A stretch of 33,026 nt of DNA, from assembly GCA_025456175.1 (NCBI GenBank), contig JALOLC010000023.1, forward strand, positions 1-33,026, written 5' to 3'. A program made the translations under genes and the position numbers. Origin of the DNA: Acidobacteriota bacterium. GTDB lineage: Bacteria; Acidobacteriota; Aminicenantia; UBA2199. Shown here piece by piece: positions 32,030 through 33,026 of the stretch. Within the stretch, counting starts at the first letter, position 1, and the number at the start of each line of letters is the position of its first letter. The notes under the pieces were generated by a model. It saw only the letters and a program-made list of their open reading frames with translations. It had not been told where the DNA came from and did not search any database.

Positions 32030-33026
32030 TTGGGCAATATCAAGGTCTTATCTGAGAACGTATATCGCAAGATAGCCGCCGGCGAGGTGATCGAGCGCCC
32101 GCTCTCCGTGGTCAAGGAGCTGGTGGAGAACGCCATCGACGCCGGAGCCGCCGGCATCAAGGTGCTGCTGCGCGCCGGCGGCAAGGAGCTGGTGCGCGTC
32201 GAGGACGACGGCTGCGGCTTCGGCGCCGACGACATCGAGATCGCCTTCCGGCGCCACAGCACCTCCAAGCTGCAGGAGCTGGAAGACCTGGACCGGGTGC
32301 TGACCCTGGGCTTCCGCGGCGAGGCCCTGCCGTCGATCCTGCAGGTGGCCGACATCGACCTGGAGACGGCGGACAACGACGAGGGCCGCGGCTGGCTGTG
32401 CCTTTTCCGCGGCGGCGCCCTGCAGGAAAAGCGCCAGGCTCCCCGCCGCCGGGGCAGCTCCATCACGGTGCAGCGGCTGTTCGCCGATTTCCCGGTGCGC
32501 CGCAAGTTCATGAAGAGCGACCAGGGGGAAATGCGGCCGATCAGCTCTTTCCTGGAGACGATCGCCCTGGCCCGCCCGGGCATCGCCTTCACGCTCCAGC
32601 ACCAGGGCCGCACCGTTTTCCATTATCCGGCGGCAGCGAGCCTCGCCGACCGCATCTACCAGGTCTTCGGCAGGGATTTCCTCGCCGGCCTCCAGCCACT
32701 CGATCTTGCCGACGGCCCCTACCGCGTCACCGGCTTTGTCTCCGCTCCGCAGGCCGGAGCGAGCGGCAAAGGGAGCCAGTACTTCTCGGTCAACGGCCGC
32801 CCGGTTCGCGAAAAGACCATGATCGCCGCCCTCAACAACGCCTTTCTGGGCTGCCTGGAAAAATCGCGCAGCCCGGTGGCCGTGCTCGACCTGGTCGTCC
32901 CCCCCGCCCAGATCGACGTCAACATCCATCCCATGAAGCTGGAAATCCGCTTCCTGGACAGCTCGCGCGTCTACCAACTCGTCCAGCGGGCCGTTGGCGC
33001 CGTTATGAACGGCCCGTTGCGTCCCG
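32030..33026 (+). CDS. mutL: DNA mismatch repair protein MutL (3' partial)
   Basis: The frame is open from 32030 to the window edge (332 residues seen) and starts at a TTG preceded by GGAGAG at 32019-32024; the ATG at 32017 is out of frame. The GHKL ATPase motifs are complete: KIAAGEVIERP, KELVENAIDAGA, EDDGCGF, RHSTSKL and GFRGEALPSI. FPVRRKFMKSD closes the N-terminal domain. The transducer domain follows with FSVNGRPVREKT and IDVNIHPMKLEIRF. MutL couples MutS mismatch recognition to strand incision. The C-terminal endonuclease/dimerisation part lies outside the window. Confidence 0.95.
   Translation, partial: MGNIKVLSENVYRKIAAGEVIERPLSVVKELVENAIDAGAAGIKVLLRAGGKELVRVEDDGCGFGADDIEIAFRRHSTSKLQELEDLDRVLTLGFRGEALPSILQVADIDLETADNDEGRGWLCLFRGGALQEKRQAPRRRGSSITVQRLFADFPVRRKFMKSDQGEMRPISSFLETIALARPGIAFTLQHQGRTVFHYPAAASLADRIYQVFGRDFLAGLQPLDLADGPYRVTGFVSAPQAGASGKGSQYFSVNGRPVREKTMIAALNNAFLGCLEKSRSPVAVLDLVVPPAQIDVNIHPMKLEIRFLDSSRVYQLVQRAVGAVMNGPLRP

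Noticed and set aside
1-33026. tRNA or rRNA genes and riboswitches
   Set aside because: No cloverleaf, conserved rRNA segment or recognisable aptamer core was seen in the intergenic regions, all of which are short.

Overview
The window is a GC-rich, densely coded bacterial chromosome segment with no sign of phage, plasmid or insertion sequence genes. Gene content fits a Gram-negative-type bacterium: a PilMNOPQ type IV pilus assembly cluster with an outer-membrane secretin, lipoproteins, type II fatty acid synthesis genes and MutL. The overall style (short overlaps, TTG/GTG starts, uncharacterised secreted proteins) suggests an uncultured Acidobacteriota/Aminicenantes-like lineage, but that placement is a guess from gene content.

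Layout. 1-3.9 kb: two tandem paralogous secreted proteins of unknown function, the first cut by the window edge and carrying a TPR insert. 3.9-6.0 kb (minus): a PseG-like protein directly abutting a frame-broken ornithine aminotransferase. 6.2-8.0 kb: a CBS-domain protein, and a secreted class I glutamine-amidotransferase-like hydrolase on the minus strand. 8.0-12.1 kb (minus): a classical envelope operon, DUF177-rpmF-plsX-fabG-acpP-fabF, with a strong promoter and a clear terminator. 12.3-15.6 kb: a small secreted protein, ECF sigma factor and membrane anti-sigma/TPR protein, divergent from a secreted CHAT-domain protease. 15.7-18.4 kb: class II aldolase, a secreted unknown protein and fabD, coupled by ATGA overlaps. 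18.7-24.9 kb: pilMNOPQ plus two lipoproteins. 25.1-28.8 kb: TPR protein, roadblock/LC7 protein and alpha-glucan phosphorylase. 29.0-31.7 kb (minus): def-fmt-rsmB. 32.0 kb to the end: mutL, cut by the window edge.

Three observations stand out. First, the CHAT protease and the sigma/anti-sigma operon are driven by two back-to-back promoters that appear to share one palindromic -35 hexamer (TTGCAA, 17-bp spacer on both sides) overlapped by a small dyad. This suggests a co-regulated protease-sigma signalling unit. Second, five intergenic gaps hold long inverted repeats whose arms are arrays of 7-bp or 11-bp tandem units. Two of these loci are about 93% identical 139-bp copies in opposite orientation flanking def-fmt-rsmB, with terminal inverted repeats showing a compensatory base change. 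Third, three genes (rocD, rpmF, the CHAT gene) have frame breaks. In rocD and rpmF comparison with the families indicates short internal deletions. Since rpmF encodes a conserved ribosomal protein, assembly or consensus error must be excluded before calling them pseudogenes.

Promoters are inferred by eye from -35/-10 matches at 16-17 bp spacing. Family assignments come from recognised motifs; no database search was run.
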